Below are positions 28,585 to 38,570 of a stretch of DNA of 64,000 nt, one piece after another (the first letter of the stretch is position 1; each line of letters starts with the position of its first letter). Made by a program: the position numbers and the translations under genes. The notes under the pieces were generated by a model. The model was not told where the DNA came from. It saw only the letters and a program-made list of their open reading frames with translations, and searched no databases. The stretch lies in the NCBI GenBank assembly GCA_937860145.1, contig CALMBF010000164.1:1-64000 (forward strand). Direction: 5' to 3'. This DNA comes from an uncultured Geobacter sp. GTDB lineage: Bacteria; Desulfobacterota; Desulfuromonadia; Geobacterales; DSM-12255.

Positions 28585-31500
28585 TTACCACGGGGTCACG
28601 TTGTTCCACAGATTGCCGTCCGGCCATTGTGCCGGCGGGGTCCTGGAGTCGTAGGTCGGGGTGAATCTCCCCACGTGACAGGCAGTGGTCGCCTCGAAGT
28701 TGTTGGTATTGGTCCGCGCATAGTTCATGCCCCCGATGGGGAAGCCGCGGTGTTCCCAGCCATTGCCATGTGCACTGGCTGGCTGCTGTTTGTCCGCCGC
28801 CCATGGTTGCCCGCCGGAGACGATCCCCCCCCGGTGCTTGAAGTCCAGGCAGTTGGTCTGCATCAGGCGGGGCAGGCCCGAATTGTGGGGCTGGTGGCAC
28901 TTGGAGCAGGTGAAGGAGTGTTCGCTGTTTACCCCCCACTCCTTGACCGATTCGTGGATACGGTCGACGGTCTTGAATCCCGTGGCACCGTTGTTTCTGT
29001 TCACGCCGTCGGTGAGGTTCTCTTTCGTATGGCAGTTCGTGCAGAGTCCGGCAAACTGGTCGGCCTTTTCGTTGATGCGGGCGCCGCCGAACGTGTTGCG
29101 GTCCAGGTAGATCCTGTTGCTCGGTGCCGTTGGTGACGGGACGTTGTTGTACCAGCTGTATGTCTGGGTGTTGGCGCCCCAAGAGCGGGGTTTGCCGTTG
29201 TAATCGCCGGTTCCCGTGTAGACCGAGCCGACACGGTTGCCGGTGGGGACGGGAGGCGGTGCATCCTCCTTGTAGGGGGAGGTCATCCAGGTCCCTTTGA
29301 GAAGGGGCAGGGCATAGGGCTGTCTCTCCCCCAGGGCAGGGGTTACCCCATGGGGGTCGTGGCACGGCGTGCAGAGTCCGTTCACCGTCGCTGCATAGGG
29401 TATGACCTGATAGGTATCCCCGCTGGCAACGGCACTGGTAAACGGCTCGACCGTCAGCCCCGTTGCACCGTTGGCGAGGATTTTTCTGATCTGGCCGCTG
29501 TTAAGGCCGCCGGTCATGAGCAGGTACCGGTTCTTCCAGGTATCGACGGTCCAGGTTTTGGCGCTGTCGACCAGGGACGCCGTGTCGCCACCGGTGGCGG
29601 TACCCGTTTCCTTGGCAAGGTGGGGGAGGGCTCCCGCCGGTTGTGACGCGTTCAGGTGTCCCCCCACGATGGTCTTCATGATATCCCGTTCGGTAAAGCG
29701 GGCAGTGGAGCCTTTGGTCCCCTGGCCGAAGCGGGAGGTGTCCTTGTATCCCATGACCGGCGCCGTTGCTCCGAAGGTGGACTTGTACCCCCATGGTGTC
29801 TTGCCGTTGGGGGTCGAGGTGCCCGTTGTTTCGGAGTTGTGGCAGTCGAAGCACTGGCCGGCACCCGCGCCGTAGGGGTTTACCCCCGACGTCCCGGCCG
29901 AGGCCTTGTAATCGAAGGTGTACCCGCCGATGTTCTGCTTGGTCTCCTTCAGGTTGCCGCCGTTGTTGGTTCCGTTGAACGTGGTGTAGCTGGTGGTGGA
30001 GCCGACGACCTTGGAGCCGTGGGAGTTGTGGCAGTCGAAGCACTGCACGTTCCGGGTCCCTTCGCCGCCCCGCGTTATATCGATGGCGCCGTCGTAACCC
30101 GATGCCGCACTCCACCCCCCCTGGTTGGCGACTGCATTCCCGTGGGCGGAGAATGCCTTGGTCAGGGTGTCCTTCCGGTTGGCAGTGGGGTAGGTGGTGG
30201 AGTTGTACTTGCCCCATGGCCGGGTCGTGTCCTGGCCATAGCGGGAGGCGATGCTCTGGTAGTCCCAGGCGTACTGCCGCGGGGTCCGGTAGTCTCCGAA
30301 CGGCTCGCTGTCGTTGTTCTGGTCGCTGTGGCAGGAGATGCAGTGGGGGGTTATCTTGCCGACCTCGGTCCGCTCGCCGGCGGTACCGATGCCGACGGCC
30401 AGGAAGCGGGTGACGGTGGCTTTCCCCTCCGGGGTCGAGTAGGCACGATAGGTCGCCGGGCGCCTGCCCGGCTCCCAGAGGACCAGGTCCACATAGTCGT
30501 TCTTGACGGAGGAGTAGTTCTTGTAGTTGTAGCCGGTGTGGTAACGGGTGTCGATCAGCCCTTCGGGTGTCGACTCCCAGTGGCAGGCATAGCAGTGCTT
30601 GTTGGTGACGTCCACCCCCTGGACGTGGTGGGAGTTGGCCTTCATCTGCCCCATGATGTCCATCCGCTTGCCGATGGTGCCGGCATGGCACTTGGTGCAG
30701 TCCCGGGGGAGGCCGAAGGCGGTATGCTTGGGTATCGGCTTGTTGCTGTTGTGGCAGCTGTTGCAGGCCTGTTGGTTGGCGTGGCTGTCGGCAAAGCGGT
30801 GCTCGTGGCAGGAGGTGCAGATGCGGGTATAGTTGTGGCCGTCCCCCGAGCTGCTGGTGTAGTGCTTGCTGTCCGGGGAGTGGCAGACGTTGCAGATGCC
30901 GTCGAAGGGGGCGGTCTTGCGCGCATAGCTGGTGCCGGACTGCTTGTCCACGAAGGTGACGTCGGCCCGGGTCTTGGGAATGCCGAACGTGCCGTCCGTT
31001 GTGGTGGCCACCTTCCTCTGGATCATGTAGATGTTGCTGTCGCCGTGGGGGTCGTGGCAGTCCCAGCAGAACTTACCCCCCTTCCAGGTGCCGGTAACCC
31101 TGCCGCTCAAGTCCTTCGTCCACCCCCCCGATACCATGAATGCCCGGTAGTGCTTGTAGCCGAAGTGGGCCGAGGTTGCCCGTGCCTTCTTGGGCTTGAT
31201 GAAACCGGTGCCGGGATCGAATCCGAGGGAGTATTTCCTCGGATTGTCCGGCGGGGCGGTGTGGCACTCGGTGCACTGGCCGCCGCTGTCATCGTCGTGG
31301 CACTGGAGACAGACACCCATCATGATGTACTGGTTCTTGACGTCGCTCTTCTGCTCGGCCGTCCAGACCCCCGCGTTGACATTGTGTCCCTTGTGGTTGC
31401 CGCCCGTGAAGAGGCCGTCGTCCGTGTCGTGACAGCCGACGCAGGTCGAGGTGGCCGTGTGGGTCGGGTACCTGGTCTCAGTCCCCCCGCCCGGCAGCTT

Positions 31501-33546
31501 GAAGACAATGCCGCTTGCGGTGGCCTGGGGTGCCAGGGATTCGGCCTGGTTGACGTGGCAGCCGATGCATTCGGCGTCGGTCCGCTCCATGTGACAGTAG
31601 ACGCACTCCTTCTCGAAACGCCGCTCGTACTGGTGGTGCATCTGCAGGCGATAGGGGTTGCGCGCGTCATTGTGGAGGATGCTGTTGTCATGGCAGTACC
31701 AGCAGGGATTGCCCGGGAAGTTGGCTGCCGGGTTGCCCGAGACGGGATAGCGCCCGGAGGTCGAATAGCGGCCATGGCCGGTTGTCTCCCACTCAAGCTG
31801 GTTTATCTTCGCTCTCTGGCCATCGAATGCCGCGAAGTTGTCAAGATCCGCCGCGGTTGTCCGGTGACAGCCGAGACAGGTGATGGCGCTGTTGACCGAG
31901 CCGCCCCAGACGGGATCGGTCCCGCCGGTATGGCAGCCGCTCCCTGTGCCCGAGCAGGTTTTCGATGCGGTGTTGTAACTTGCCCCGGGCTCCTTGAAGG
32001 CGACATCCTTTCTCTTGTTCACATGGTTGCTGCCGTTCAGGTGGGAGACCTCTCCCATGCTGCCGGGTGGGATCCCCGTCGCGTGGCAGGAGGTGCAGGT
32101 GCCGTTGACGATGGTCTCCGCATGGCAGATGTCACAGGTGAAGCTGGTCTGGGCGTGCCGGGCGTGGGAATTGGCCCGGGGGGTGCCCGGCCCCTGGTTC
32201 GGGAACATGGGCATGGCTCCCATCCACCGGTTCTCCGGAGCCCAGTCGGTTTTCACCGTCCAGACCTTGCCGGTGACCGTGTCGATCCTGCCGTCGTGGC
32301 AGCCACTGTTCGAGCAGCTGCCGACCGGGTGGCCGTGGCAGGTGTTGCACTCAGTTTTCGGTTCGGTCCAGGCAAAGGGGCGGACCTGTTCGGGGTCGGT
32401 GGTGCCGTCGCTGTGGCAGTAAATGTTGCTGCAGACCTTGGTTTCCGGGTCGTAGCCGGCAGGGGGGCGGTTGTTCAGGCTCCAGTCCGGATGGATCACG
32501 ACGTTCTTGACGCCATTGACGTGCTTGGTCCTGTCACTCAGCCCCCCCGTGCTGTCGACCGTTTCGTAATGGCAGTAATAACAGGGGTACTTCCGTATCC
32601 ACTGGGGGCCGACCAGGCGGTGGTGACCGTTGGAGGCCATGGTCAGGTCCGGGGTGCAGTATCCCCGTGAAGCGCTCCAGATCCCGAAGCCGACACAGTT
32701 GCCGGGGGTGCTGTCCGTGGTTTTCCCGCGGTGACAGGTGAAGCAGTCGGTTGTTTTCGTGTCTGACCAGGTGAGCGGTTTGACCGGCGGGTTGCCCCGG
32801 CCGTCGCTGTGGCAGTAGGTATCGACGCAGCTGCCGTTGCGGGCAGGATTCATGCTTGGCAGATAGGCTGGGTAATCGTTGGTGCCGCCGCTGTAGGTGC
32901 CGCCCGAGTTCGGCGGGGTAAGGAACTGGACCGCGATGCCCCGCTTGCCGGCACCTGATGCGTGGGCAAACGTATTGTCTTCGGCAAGGTGGTTCCGGTG
33001 GCATCTGCTGCAGCTGTCCGTCGCTGTCCCGAAGTAGTCGCCATGTTTTTTCCCGTGGCTCCCGTCTAATGGCGGAGTGTTGTGGCACGAGGTGCAGGTC
33101 ATGAGTGAGCGGTCATCCCCCCACCGGGGAGTCTGGCTCTCAAAGTGGCAGTTGACGTTGGTGCAGTTCCCCGGGAGTGGTGTGGCAGTCTGCTGCCAGG
33201 CTGTTGTCCTGTTGTTGTACGTGGTGACCTGGGGGGAAACGTTCAGGTGAGGGGAGAGGGAGATCATGCCGTCCCGGTGGGCAGAGTCGTACGTTGCGCT
33301 CCCGGGATGGCAGGTGGCGCAGCGCTCACCTGCGGAGCCGAAGGCAACGTGTGACCGATGGTTGCCGATGAACCCTCCCGTGCTGATGTTGCGGTATGAC
33401 GAGTCGACCGGCCTGATATCCTTGGTGCTGCCCGTCCCGTGGCAGTCATAGCAGTTGAGTGGGGCTCCGGAACTGTCCCCGGCATAAAGGATGAGACCGG
33501 CTGACAAGGAGAGTGCAATCAGTGAAGCTGTCTTTATGGGGTTCAT
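28585..33546 (-). CDS. Secreted multihaem c-type cytochrome with 28 CXXCH motifs
   Basis: The start is ATG 33546, with CAGG eight bases upstream; a GTG at 33555 is less likely. The 1653-residue protein has a signal peptide ending near ILYAGDSSGA. By eye it has 28 CXXCH motifs, four CX4CH (TNVN, VDTY, SNIY, SNSG spacers) and one CX6CH. One copy of the ~65-residue repeat shared with the downstream scaffold protein sits at about 29.4-29.6 kb. Near the C-terminus CLDFKH and TTACH look like haem motifs that have lost one cysteine. An outer-surface electron conduit is likely. It is first in a two-gene leftward unit. Confidence 0.93.
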   Translation of the reverse strand: MNPIKTASLIALSLSAGLILYAGDSSGAPLNCYDCHGTGSTKDIRPVDSSYRNISTGGFIGNHRSHVAFGSAGERCATCHPGSATYDSAHRDGMISLSPHLNVSPQVTTYNNRTTAWQQTATPLPGNCTNVNCHFESQTPRWGDDRSLMTCTSCHNTPPLDGSHGKKHGDYFGTATDSCSRCHRNHLAEDNTFAHASGAGKRGIAVQFLTPPNSGGTYSGGTNDYPAYLPSMNPARNGSCVDTYCHSDGRGNPPVKPLTWSDTKTTDCFTCHRGKTTDSTPGNCVGFGIWSASRGYCTPDLTMASNGHHRLVGPQWIRKYPCYYCHYETVDSTGGLSDRTKHVNGVKNVVIHPDWSLNNRPPAGYDPETKVCSNIYCHSDGTTDPEQVRPFAWTEPKTECNTCHGHPVGSCSNSGCHDGRIDTVTGKVWTVKTDWAPENRWMGAMPMFPNQGPGTPRANSHARHAQTSFTCDICHAETIVNGTCTSCHATGIPPGSMGEVSHLNGSNHVNKRKDVAFKEPGASYNTASKTCSGTGSGCHTGGTDPVWGGSVNSAITCLGCHRTTAADLDNFAAFDGQRAKINQLEWETTGHGRYSTSGRYPVSGNPAANFPGNPCWYCHDNSILHNDARNPYRLQMHHQYERRFEKECVYCHMERTDAECIGCHVNQAESLAPQATASGIVFKLPGGGTETRYPTHTATSTCVGCHDTDDGLFTGGNHKGHNVNAGVWTAEQKSDVKNQYIMMGVCLQCHDDDSGGQCTECHTAPPDNPRKYSLGFDPGTGFIKPKKARATSAHFGYKHYRAFMVSGGWTKDLSGRVTGTWKGGKFCWDCHDPHGDSNIYMIQRKVATTTDGTFGIPKTRADVTFVDKQSGTSYARKTAPFDGICNVCHSPDSKHYTSSSGDGHNYTRICTSCHEHRFADSHANQQACNSCHNSNKPIPKHTAFGLPRDCTKCHAGTIGKRMDIMGQMKANSHHVQGVDVTNKHCYACHWESTPEGLIDTRYHTGYNYKNYSSVKNDYVDLVLWEPGRRPATYRAYSTPEGKATVTRFLAVGIGTAGERTEVGKITPHCISCHSDQNNDSEPFGDYRTPRQYAWDYQSIASRYGQDTTRPWGKYNSTTYPTANRKDTLTKAFSAHGNAVANQGGWSAASGYDGAIDITRGGEGTRNVQCFDCHNSHGSKVVGSTTSYTTFNGTNNGGNLKETKQNIGGYTFDYKASAGTSGVNPYGAGAGQCFDCHNSETTGTSTPNGKTPWGYKSTFGATAPVMGYKDTSRFGQGTKGSTARFTERDIMKTIVGGHLNASQPAGALPHLAKETGTATGGDTASLVDSAKTWTVDTWKNRYLLMTGGLNSGQIRKILANGATGLTVEPFTSAVASGDTYQVIPYAATVNGLCTPCHDPHGVTPALGERQPYALPLLKGTWMTSPYKEDAPPPVPTGNRVGSVYTGTGDYNGKPRSWGANTQTYSWYNNVPSPTAPSNRIYLDRNTFGGARINEKADQFAGLCTNCHTKENLTDGVNRNNGATGFKTVDRIHESVKEWGVNSEHSFTCSKCHQPHNSGLPRLMQTNCLDFKHRGGIVSGGQPWAADKQQPASAHGNGWEHRGFPIGGMNYARTNTNNFEATTACHVGRFTPTYDSRTPPAQWPDGNLWNNVTPW
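29397..29612 (-). repeat. Single copy of the scaffold-type ~65-residue module inside the cytochrome
   Basis: The segment reads A-S-L-V-D-S-A-K-T-W, W-K-N-R-Y-L-L-M-T-G-G-L-N-S-G-Q, R-K-I-L, then V-A-S-G-D-T-Y-Q-V. It matches the repeat in the adjacent giant protein position by position at the W, YL, SG and GDTY landmarks. It lies between two haem-binding regions. Confidence 0.75.
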
Positions 33547-33555
33547 GCTGGCCAC

Positions 33556-33789
33556 CTGCCGTGAGTAACGATCTGTTGTGCACTGTATGAAAAACGTTGT
33601 TTAGCTGAAAATAATTAGATGTTTATTATGCAAAAAGCAGGCCCTATCAAGGGATGCCAACATTAAAGGAAGGAGATGCTGCACGGGGCAGAAACGAGCT
33701 GCCGACGAGAGGGAAGCAGTGGGGTAGTGTAGCGGAGAAGGGATGAAAACCCGGCAGGTGAAACAGGACGGCGACAACAGGAGACGACG
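33556..33789. other. Upstream region of the 28-haem cytochrome
   Basis: No gene is seen in this 234-bp stretch. It is more AT-rich than the flanks over 33590-33660 and contains a -24/-12 type sequence on the minus strand (33643-33630). Confidence 0.6.
33630..33643 (-). promoter_or_regulatory. Candidate sigma-54 (-24/-12) promoter for the cytochrome/scaffold unit
   Basis: On the minus strand GG (33643-33642) and GC (33631-33630) are separated by exactly 10 bases, in GGCCTGCTTTTTGCA. The TTTGCA half fits the -12 consensus; the -24 half (GGC only) is weaker. Transcription would start about 70 bases before the ATG at 33546. Confidence 0.4.
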
Positions 33790-34338
33790 TTAGCCGCCCA
33801 TTCGGCTGAGGGGGTATTCGGCAAGTTTCACGTGGGAAACCGAGTTCCCGGAGAAGATGCTCTCGAAGAGGTGGAAGGCGGCGACCTGAAACGGGGAGGG
33901 GGCAAATGAGCCGTGGAGTTGTTCGAACTCCCTGACGAGGCTGAGTGGGGTCCCCTTGAGCCTGGCTATGGTTATGTGGGGGGCAAAGGGGCGCGTTTCT
34001 CCCGGAATGCCGGCATGCTGCAGGGCGCTCTCCACCCCCCTTTGCACGAGGAGGAGGGTGCTGTCGGCATGAACCCCTGCCCAGAGGATTCGCGGGGACT
34101 TCGCGGGGGGGAAGTGTCCTATGCCGGCAACAGCCAGCTGGAAGGGTGCCCCGCGAACGGTTGACAATCCCTTCTTGACAGCCAGCAGGGTCTGTTCGTC
34201 AACTTCGCCGATGAAGCGCAGGGTGAGGTGCAACTGGTCCGGGCTCACCCAGCGGCCTCCGGGAAGATCGTTCCTGATGGCGAAAACTTCCTCCTTGAGC
34301 GTGTCCGGTAGCTCGATGGCCACAAACAGCCGGTGCAT
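33790..34338 (-). CDS. thpR: RNA 2',3'-cyclic phosphodiesterase
   Basis: The 182-residue protein is a typical ThpR/LigT 2H phosphoesterase with the two HxTx motifs, HLTL at 37-40 and HITI at 121-124. It opens 2',3'-cyclic phosphates on RNA, and homologues also ligate half-tRNAs in vitro. An AG-rich ribosome site precedes the start. It follows the CapA-like gene by 15 bp and is probably co-transcribed with it. Confidence 0.92.
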   Translation of the reverse strand: MHRLFVAIELPDTLKEEVFAIRNDLPGGRWVSPDQLHLTLRFIGEVDEQTLLAVKKGLSTVRGAPFQLAVAGIGHFPPAKSPRILWAGVHADSTLLLVQRGVESALQHAGIPGETRPFAPHITIARLKGTPLSLVREFEQLHGSFAPSPFQVAAFHLFESIFSGNSVSHVKLAEYPLSRMGG

Positions 34339-34353
34339 ATCCTCCCCCTCCCG

Positions 34354-35388
34354 TTACTGCAGGGCGATCTCCTGTTTGCGCCTCTCCACCAGGTAGCTGG
34401 CGGTACCCTGCGAAAATGACGTTCCCATGTCGGCGGAGAGGCGGGCAAGGTGTCTGGCGACATCCTCTCCTCCGGCACCGTCGAGCGGGCGCGGCTGATA
34501 CCTGACGTCGCTGTACAGCACGTTCAGCGGGATCACCTCCACGGCGCTGATGCCGTTGTCGAGCGTTATGCGGGCGATCATGCTCCTGTCCGCTTTCCTG
34601 CTCCGGCTGGCAAAGGCGAAATTGCCGAGGCTGTAGAACACAACGCCGTGCTTGTAGTACTCGATCCCCTGCAGGACGTGGGGGTGGTGACCGAGAACCA
34701 CATCGGCTCCGGCATCGATCGCCCGGTGAGCCGTGTTCTTCTGGTATCCCCTGGGGAAGTCGTCACACTCCGTTCCCCAGTGAAACGATACGACGACGTA
34801 GTCGGCCGACTGTCGTGCCCGTGCGATATCGGTACGATAATAGGCCTCGTACCCGGGAGCCGTGCCGGCCCTGTCAGTGCCGGCATAGAACTCGGCCGGG
34901 TAGGTGAGGGAATAGGCAAGGAGGGCGATTCTTTTCCCCCTGACGGTGACGATGCTCGCCTGTCGGGCGTTGCCGAGGTCGGTGCCGGCGCCCGCATGGG
35001 AGATGCCGGCGCCGTCCAGGGTGGCAATGGTCTCCCGCAGGCCTTTGGCACCGAAATCGAGGATATGGTTGTTGGCAAGGGAGAGATGGGTAAAGCCGGC
35101 CCGCTGCAGGGCTGCAGCCGACGCGGGGGCACTCTTGAAACGGAATTTCTTCCCGGTGAACTCTTCGCCGGAGTTTGTGAGGGGAGATTCCAGGTTGCCG
35201 ATGGTGATATCTCCCCGCCGCAGCAGGGAGGTGGTGGCCAGAAACGGGTAGTCGTAGCCGGTGCGTTTGAAGAGAGCGGTCCCCGAGCCTGCAAGCATGA
35301 TGTCGCCGACCGCATTGATGACCACCGGTTCCGCCGGTGCCGAGGCGGGGAAAACAAGGAGAAGGATAAAAGGAATCACTCTGCGCAT
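34354..35388 (-). CDS. CapA-family exported metallophosphatase-like protein
   Basis: The preferred start is ATG 35388; an in-frame TTG lies at 35400, and neither has a strong ribosome site. The 344-residue product has a signal peptide (VIPFILLLVFPASAPAE) and the CapA/PgsA fold motifs VNAVGDIMLAG-like (INAVGDIML), GNLESPLT, LANNHILDFG and VVSFHWGTE, ending in the metal-site LGHHPHVLQGIE. Relatives take part in poly-gamma-glutamate or capsule export, but most single copies are uncharacterised. It is divergent from serS. Confidence 0.88.
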   Translation of the reverse strand: MRRVIPFILLLVFPASAPAEPVVINAVGDIMLAGSGTALFKRTGYDYPFLATTSLLRRGDITIGNLESPLTNSGEEFTGKKFRFKSAPASAAALQRAGFTHLSLANNHILDFGAKGLRETIATLDGAGISHAGAGTDLGNARQASIVTVRGKRIALLAYSLTYPAEFYAGTDRAGTAPGYEAYYRTDIARARQSADYVVVSFHWGTECDDFPRGYQKNTAHRAIDAGADVVLGHHPHVLQGIEYYKHGVVFYSLGNFAFASRSRKADRSMIARITLDNGISAVEVIPLNVLYSDVRYQPRPLDGAGGEDVARHLARLSADMGTSFSQGTASYLVERRKQEIALQ

Positions 35389-35414
35389 AAAGGGGGCCAA
35401 TGGTGGTCAGGATG

Positions 35415-35443
35415 TTGACTATGCCTCGGGCAAGTGCTAAAGA
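35415..35443 (+). promoter_or_regulatory. Candidate sigma-70 promoter for serS
   Basis: TTGACT (35415-35420) is followed after 17 bp by TAAAGA (35438-35443), giving a start about 30 bases ahead of the serS ATG. The -35 is good and the -10 is moderate. Confidence 0.5.
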
Positions 35444-35446
35444 TAA

Positions 35447-36757
<1,311 letters not shown>

Positions 36758-36776
36758 CCGGAAGAAGATAAGTGTT

Positions 36777-36862
36777 GGAAGAGTGGCCGAGTGGTTGAAG
36801 GCGGCGGTCTTGAAAACCGTTGAACGAAAGTTCCGTGGGTTCGAATCCTACCTCTTCCGCCA
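36777..36862 (+). tRNA. tRNA-Ser (anticodon UGA)
   Basis: The 86-nt cloverleaf has a GGAAGAG/CTCTTCC acceptor stem, anticodon loop CTTGAAA with anticodon TGA, a long class II variable arm, GTTCGAATC T-loop and encoded CCA. It reads UCA and UCG-type serine codons. There is no clear separate promoter in the 19-bp gap after serS. Confidence 0.97.
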
Positions 36863-36952
36863 TATATACAGAGAGCTTGGAGTTTCATGTCCCCTTGGTT
36901 TCGGCACAGGAGCCGAACCTTCTAACCATGAATCTGAAGCTTGGGCAGAAAC

Positions 36953-37045
36953 GGAGAGATGGCCGAGTAGGTCGAAGGCGCTCGCCTGCTAAGCGAGTAT
37001 ACTGGGAAACCGGTATCGAGGGTTCGAATCCCTCTCTCTCCGCCA
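36953..37045 (+). tRNA. tRNA-Ser (anticodon GCU)
   Basis: The 93-nt class II tRNA has GGAGAGA/TCTCTCC acceptor stem, anticodon loop CTGCTAA with anticodon GCT, a long variable arm, GTTCGAATC T-loop and encoded CCA. It reads AGC and AGU. A small stem (GGTTTCGGC with GCCGAACC, 36897-36919) lies between the two tRNA genes and could aid processing. Confidence 0.97.
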
Positions 37046-37075
37046 TTTTATGGCACATTACCCCCGGGGAGTTTG

Positions 37076-37573
37076 ATGGTACGGCAGCTGGCAATTTTTA
37101 TAACGGCGGGTATTGTCTGTTCGCTTGGAGTCCTTTCAGGCTGCAGCAAAAAGGAAGAACCTGCCAAGCTGCCAGCCACTCCGCCCGCTGCCCAGGATTC
37201 CACGATCAGAAAACAGGCTGAGGTCGCGGTTCCCGCTGCAGTGAAGGGTAAATGGAAATCGGTCAAGCTGAGCATTCTGGACAAGGAGACCAACCGGGAG
37301 GGCTACGTAACCATTGACATCGGCAAGACGATGAAGGTCAATGGGACCAACCTTGTTATCACGGTAGAGAACTTCCTCCCCCACTTCATCATGGAGGGGA
37401 CTACCCTGACCTCCAGTTCAAATTCACCGAAAAACCCGGCTGTGCAGGTCCACATCACCGAGAACGGCCAGGAAGTTTTCAGGGGGTGGCTGTTCACCCT
37501 CTACCCCAATACCCACGCATCACAGCACAGCAGATACGGTTTCGGCCTGGTCGATTTCACCCCGGCCAGATAG
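37076..37573 (+). CDS. DUF2155 lipoprotein
   Basis: The chosen start is ATG 37076 with GGGGAG just upstream; a TTG three bases earlier is too close to that site. The 165-residue product has a lipoprotein signal with the lipobox LSGC, a Pro/Ala linker and a beta domain with the DUF2155 texture (WKSVKLSILDKET, GWLFTLYP, HSRYGFGLVDF). It is probably anchored to a membrane facing the periplasm. The role is unknown. It is followed by a clear terminator. Confidence 0.85.
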   Translation: MVRQLAIFITAGIVCSLGVLSGCSKKEEPAKLPATPPAAQDSTIRKQAEVAVPAAVKGKWKSVKLSILDKETNREGYVTIDIGKTMKVNGTNLVITVENFLPHFIMEGTTLTSSSNSPKNPAVQVHITENGQEVFRGWLFTLYPNTHASQHSRYGFGLVDFTPAR

Positions 37574-37597
37574 TCCGTCTCAACCGATAACCACTCG

Positions 37598-37630
37598 AAG
37601 GCCATGGATTTTCCATGGCCTTTTATTTTT
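37598..37630 (+). terminator. Rho-independent terminator after the DUF2155 gene
   Basis: AAGGCCATGG pairs with CCATGGCCTT around a 5-base ATTTT loop (37598-37622), followed by TTATTTTT. It closes the serS/tRNA/DUF2155 stretch before parA. Confidence 0.85.
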
Positions 37631-37796
37631 CTCGCGCGACCGCCGTTATGGCGGCGGACTCCCTCCACGTTACCCAGTGCTCCGGCATGGGTAGTAACCC
37701 GCTGATTTTGGAAAAATCTTTTCTCTGCCGTGGAAGTATGGTAGTTTTCATTCCCTCCCACGGGTTGGGTAGAATGCCAGGAAAAAAGGTACAACC

Positions 37797-38570
37797 ATGG
37801 CACGTATCATCTGCATAGCCAATCAGAAGGGGGGGGTGGGAAAGACCACGACGGCGGTCAATCTTGCCGCCTCCTTGGCAGCCGCCGAAAAGAAAGTGCT
37901 GCTGGTGGACATGGACCCCCAGGGAAATGCCACGAGCGGGGTCGGTATCGACAAGAGCCAGTTACGCAGAAGCATCTATGATGCCATGATAAACAGTGTT
38001 GACCCCGATGCCATCATGCAGGCCACCGAGCTGAAAACACTGACGATCCTCCCGGCCACGCCCGATCTGGCAGGCGCCGAACTGGAACTCATCGAGATGC
38101 CGGAGCGGGAATGGCAGCTGAAAAAAATCCTTCACCCTCTGCGGGATCGGTACGATTTCATTCTAATCGATTGTCCCCCCTCCCTCGGCCTGTTGACCGT
38201 TAACGCCATGTCGGCGGCTGACAGCGTTCTGGTTCCTCTGCAGTGCGAATTCTATGCCCTCGAGGGGTTGTCCCAGATTACCCGGACCATCAAACTGGTC
38301 CAGAAGGGCTTGAATACGGGGCTGAGGATGGACGGTATTGTCCTGACCATGTACGACGGAAGGAACAACCTGTCCCGGCAGGTAGAAGAAGAGGTGCGCA
38401 CCCACTTTGGTGAACAGGTGTTCAAGACGATAATTCCCAGAAACGTCAGGCTCTCGGAGGCGCCGAGCCACGGAAGACCGATCATCCTGTATGATATCGC
38501 GTCCCGTGGGGCGAGTGCCTATCTGGATCTGGCCGGCGAGCTCATGGCGCGTGGAGGGGTGAATGGTTAA
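37797..38570 (+). CDS. parA: Chromosome-partitioning ATPase ParA (Soj)
   Basis: The 257-residue chromosomal-type ParA has the deviant Walker A motif KGGVGKTT (11-18), MDPQGNATSG and IDCPPSLGLLT. It is a nucleoid-bound ATPase that moves ParB-parS complexes. AAGG precedes the ATG. It overlaps parB by eight bases. Confidence 0.96.
   Translation: MARIICIANQKGGVGKTTTAVNLAASLAAAEKKVLLVDMDPQGNATSGVGIDKSQLRRSIYDAMINSVDPDAIMQATELKTLTILPATPDLAGAELELIEMPEREWQLKKILHPLRDRYDFILIDCPPSLGLLTVNAMSAADSVLVPLQCEFYALEGLSQITRTIKLVQKGLNTGLRMDGIVLTMYDGRNNLSRQVEEEVRTHFGEQVFKTIIPRNVRLSEAPSHGRPIILYDIASRGASAYLDLAGELMARGGVNG

Noticed and set aside
25824-28664. 946-residue open frame on the plus strand opposite the scaffold gene
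   Set aside because: It is antisense to a clear repeat protein. Its composition (Gly, Val, Asp, Arg) is that of a reverse-frame shadow in GC-rich DNA, and no known motif is seen.
29656-32670. 1004-residue open frame on the plus strand opposite the 28-haem cytochrome
   Set aside because: The opposite strand has 28 ordered CXXCH motifs, so this is a shadow frame with no own features.
36820-37221. 133-codon frame running through the tRNA-Ser(GCU) gene
   Set aside because: It covers a complete tRNA and the DUF2155 start in the wrong frame.
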